The position numbers and the translations under genes were made by a program. A stretch of 25,906 bases of DNA from contig DASRMP010000086.1 in the NCBI GenBank assembly GCA_035647855.1, positions 1 through 25,906 on the forward strand. The letters are read 5' to 3'. Below are positions 24,024 through 25,906 of this stretch, piece after piece. Every line of letters begins with the position of its first letter. Position 1 is the first letter of the stretch. The DNA comes from JAAZBW01 sp035647855 (GTDB taxonomy: Bacteria > Actinomycetota > Actinomycetes > Actinomycetales > Actinomycetaceae). The notes beneath the pieces are model-generated. The model was given only the letters and a program-made list of their open reading frames with translations, was not told where the DNA came from and did no database searches.

Positions 24024-25876
24024 GAACAGCCGCGGCGCCCGCGCGAGGAGGGCCCATGCCGCTGGTGGTCATTACCGGCGGCATGGCGCTTGCGTGGCTG
24101 CTTGCCACATTCCTCGGGCTCTTCGCGCGGGTGCCGTGGAGTCGGCTCGCCGAGGTCGCACAGCAACCCGAGTTCCGCGACGCACTCGGCCTGTCCCTGC
24201 GCACCTGCCTGATCTCCACGCTGATCGTCTTCCTGGTGGGGCTACCCCTGGCGCTCTGGATCGGGCAGTCGCCCAGGCTCGCTCCCATCCTGCGCGTGCT
24301 GGTCATCCTGCCGATGACGCTCCCGCCGGTGGTCGCGGGGCTCGCGTTGCTCGCCACCTTCGGGCGGCGCGGGCTGGTGGGTGCTCACCTGTCCGTTCTG
24401 GGGATCGAGATCGGTTTCACGACGGCGGCCGTTGTCATGGCCCAGGTGTTCGTGGCGTTCCCCTACTTCGTGGTCGCGGTCGAGTCGGCCATCCGGGTGC
24501 TGGACCCCGCGCCCGGCGCGGCTCTCGGATTTCTCGGCGCCCGGCCCGGCAGCGTGCTGCGGTACGCGACCCTTCCCGCGCTCGCTCCGGCAATCTCCTC
24601 GGGACTCGCGCTCGCATTCGCCCGGGCGCTGGGCGAGTTCGGCGCGACTCTGACGTTCGCCGGCTCGCTGCAGGGCACCACGCGCACGATGCCGCTCGCC
24701 ATCTACCTCGCCCGCGAGTCCGACCCGGAGACGGCCTACGCCCTCGCGCTGGTCCTCATCATCACCGCTGTCCTGGCGATCGGGCTCGGCCAGGGTCTCG
24801 CTCATCTGCTCTCGAAGCCGCGTCCGTCCTTCGGCCGCGCGCCGGCAGCTGCGGCGGAACCGGGCGTGCCCCTGCCCCTCGTCGCGCAGGTGGACCGGCC
24901 CGAGCGCGGAGTCTCGGTCACGTTGGAGGTTCCCGCCGGGCAGACGGTTGCGCTCGTCGGGCCCAACGGTTCCGGCAAGTCGACTGTGCTCGAGGCGGCA
25001 GCCCTGGCCGAGCCCGGCAGGGCGCTCCTCACCCAGGACCCCGCGCTGCTCGTTCACCTCAGCGCCCGCGACAACGTGGCGCTCGGTCCCCGTGTCCAGG
25101 GAAAGCGACGCGACCAGGCCAGAACGATCGCGCACACCGTCCTGAGCGAAGTCGGCGCGAGCGGTCTCGCGGGGCGAGGACCGAGTGAGATGTCGGGCGG
25201 TCAGCGTGCCCGCGTTGCCCTCGCCCGCGCGCTCGCGACCCGGCCCGGCGTGCTCCTGCTCGACGAACCCACCGCTGCTCTGGACGTCACCTCCGCCAGA
25301 GAGATGCGCGACGTCGTCGGCCAGTTGCTCCGGACCCGCACCGCCGTCATCGCGACCCACAACCCGCTGGACATCGCCAGGCTCACGGAACGCGTCGTCG
25401 TGCTGGAGGGCGGGGCGGTGGTGGAGGACGGCCCGACCGCCGCCGTCATGGCGGCGCCCCAGTCCTCGTTCGCGCAGGCGCTATTCGGGGTGAACCGGCT
25501 GGCGGGCACGGTCGAGGCGGGCGATCGCGGTTGGACACTGCGCGTGGCGGGGTCCTCCTGCCTGATCGACGATTGGGTGCACCCGCCGGGCGCGGTCGCG
25601 GCCTACTTCACGCCAATGGAGGCGCGGGTGAGCGATGAGCCGGTGGTGCCGGTGGTGCCGGTGGAGAACCTGCTCGTACTGCCGGGTGAGGTGGAAGTGG
25701 TGGCGCCGTCGTCGGCAGGGAGTCTGCGGCTCGAGCTTCGCCTCGTGGACGGTCAGCGATGCATCGCCGAGGTGCCGGCCACCCGGGCGGCGGACGTGCA
25801 CACGGGGACCTTGTTGTCTGTAGCGGTCGCTGCCCCGCGGCTCCAGCCCGCCGACGCCCGGGTGCTCTCCGTCTGA
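24020..25876 (+). CDS. modBC: Fused molybdate permease-ATPase (ModB-ModC)
   Basis: The 618-aa product fuses two transporter subunits normally made separately. Residues 1-265 are a ModB-type permease with several hydrophobic segments and an EAA-like loop (A-A-L-G-F-L-G-A-R-P-G near residue 170, then A-R-A-L-G-E-F-G). After a linker, residues 290-485 form an ABC ATPase: Walker A GPNGSGKST (314-322), Q-loop Gln339, signature MSGGQ (391-395), Walker B LLLDE (Asp415-Glu416) and switch His447. The C-terminal 70 residues look like a TOBE-type domain. Only 19 residues separate the Walker A Lys from the Q-loop Gln, about half the usual 40, so the beta-hairpin in between is missing. The GTG overlaps the modA stop (GTGA). 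Confidence 0.9.
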   Translation: MRTAAAPARGGPMPLVVITGGMALAWLLATFLGLFARVPWSRLAEVAQQPEFRDALGLSLRTCLISTLIVFLVGLPLALWIGQSPRLAPILRVLVILPMTLPPVVAGLALLATFGRRGLVGAHLSVLGIEIGFTTAAVVMAQVFVAFPYFVVAVESAIRVLDPAPGAALGFLGARPGSVLRYATLPALAPAISSGLALAFARALGEFGATLTFAGSLQGTTRTMPLAIYLARESDPETAYALALVLIITAVLAIGLGQGLAHLLSKPRPSFGRAPAAAAEPGVPLPLVAQVDRPERGVSVTLEVPAGQTVALVGPNGSGKSTVLEAAALAEPGRALLTQDPALLVHLSARDNVALGPRVQGKRRDQARTIAHTVLSEVGASGLAGRGPSEMSGGQRARVALARALATRPGVLLLDEPTAALDVTSAREMRDVVGQLLRTRTAVIATHNPLDIARLTERVVVLEGGAVVEDGPTAAVMAAPQSSFAQALFGVNRLAGTVEAGDRGWTLRVAGSSCLIDDWVHPPGAVAAYFTPMEARVSDEPVVPVVPVENLLVLPGEVEVVAPSSAGSLRLELRLVDGQRCIAEVPATRAADVHTGTLLSVAVAAPRLQPADARVLSV

Positions 25877-25906
25877 GTTTGCGAGCCATCCGACCCGCCC
25901 TCCGGA
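25877..25906. other. Window end, nothing seen
   Basis: Thirty bases after the modBC stop contain no recognisable feature; the downstream gene is outside the window. Confidence 0.6.

Overview
The window is high-GC DNA, roughly two-thirds G+C, densely coding, with many GTG starts. It looks chromosomal and actinobacterial. Supporting this are the sucC-sucD-perM-purN-purH gene order (the same core order as M. tuberculosis Rv0951/0952/0955/0956/0957, from memory), a DUF222/HNH '13E12-type' gene, DUF6318, DUF6350 and DUF3017 proteins, a monomeric NADP isocitrate dehydrogenase, and -10 elements of the form TANNNT placed 6-7 nt before start codons (leaderless mRNAs). Genus cannot be named from the sequence; an Actinomycetales/Micrococcales-type organism is the best guess.

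Layout. 1-1081: 5'-truncated DUF222/HNH nuclease gene. 1303-4188: alpha/beta hydrolase plus xylulokinase, probably one transcript. 4196-4858 (-): DUF6318 lipoprotein, convergent with xylB. 5042-7137: sucC-sucD behind a perfect 24-bp palindrome. 7200-8597: PerM/DUF6350 membrane protein. 8598-9396: a gene-free 0.8 kb holding two different phased repeat families and a perfect 40-bp palindrome. 9397-12225: purN, a VOC/PhnB-like gene and purH. 12282-14546: a tandem (double-length) 6-phosphofructokinase. 14527-15780 (-): FAD/NAD(P) ferredoxin-reductase-like protein. 15805-16074: DUF3017 membrane protein, divergent from the reductase. 16094-18298 (-): monomeric isocitrate dehydrogenase. 18436-25876: a molybdenum-cofactor and molybdate-uptake block: moaA, moaD, moaE(-), moeB-like, moeA, moaC, a HTH-Mop protein, modA and a fused modBC.

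How the genes fit together. The central block is housekeeping: two TCA-cycle steps (sucCD, icd), glycolysis (pfk), two late purine steps (purN, purH) and an envelope/cell-division factor (perM). sucC and icd carry the same palindrome at the same place relative to their -10 boxes and start codons, which suggests one TCA regulator acting on both. The right-hand 7.4 kb converts GTP to molybdopterin (moaA, moaC), adds the dithiolene sulfur (moaD, moaE, moeB-like), inserts Mo (moeA) and imports molybdate (modA, modBC), with a small Mop-domain protein as likely sensor or store.

No complete mobile element, CRISPR array, tRNA or rRNA gene was seen. The most unexplained part of the window is the repeat island at 8.77-9.33 kb; the most testable regulatory prediction is the sucC/icd palindrome.
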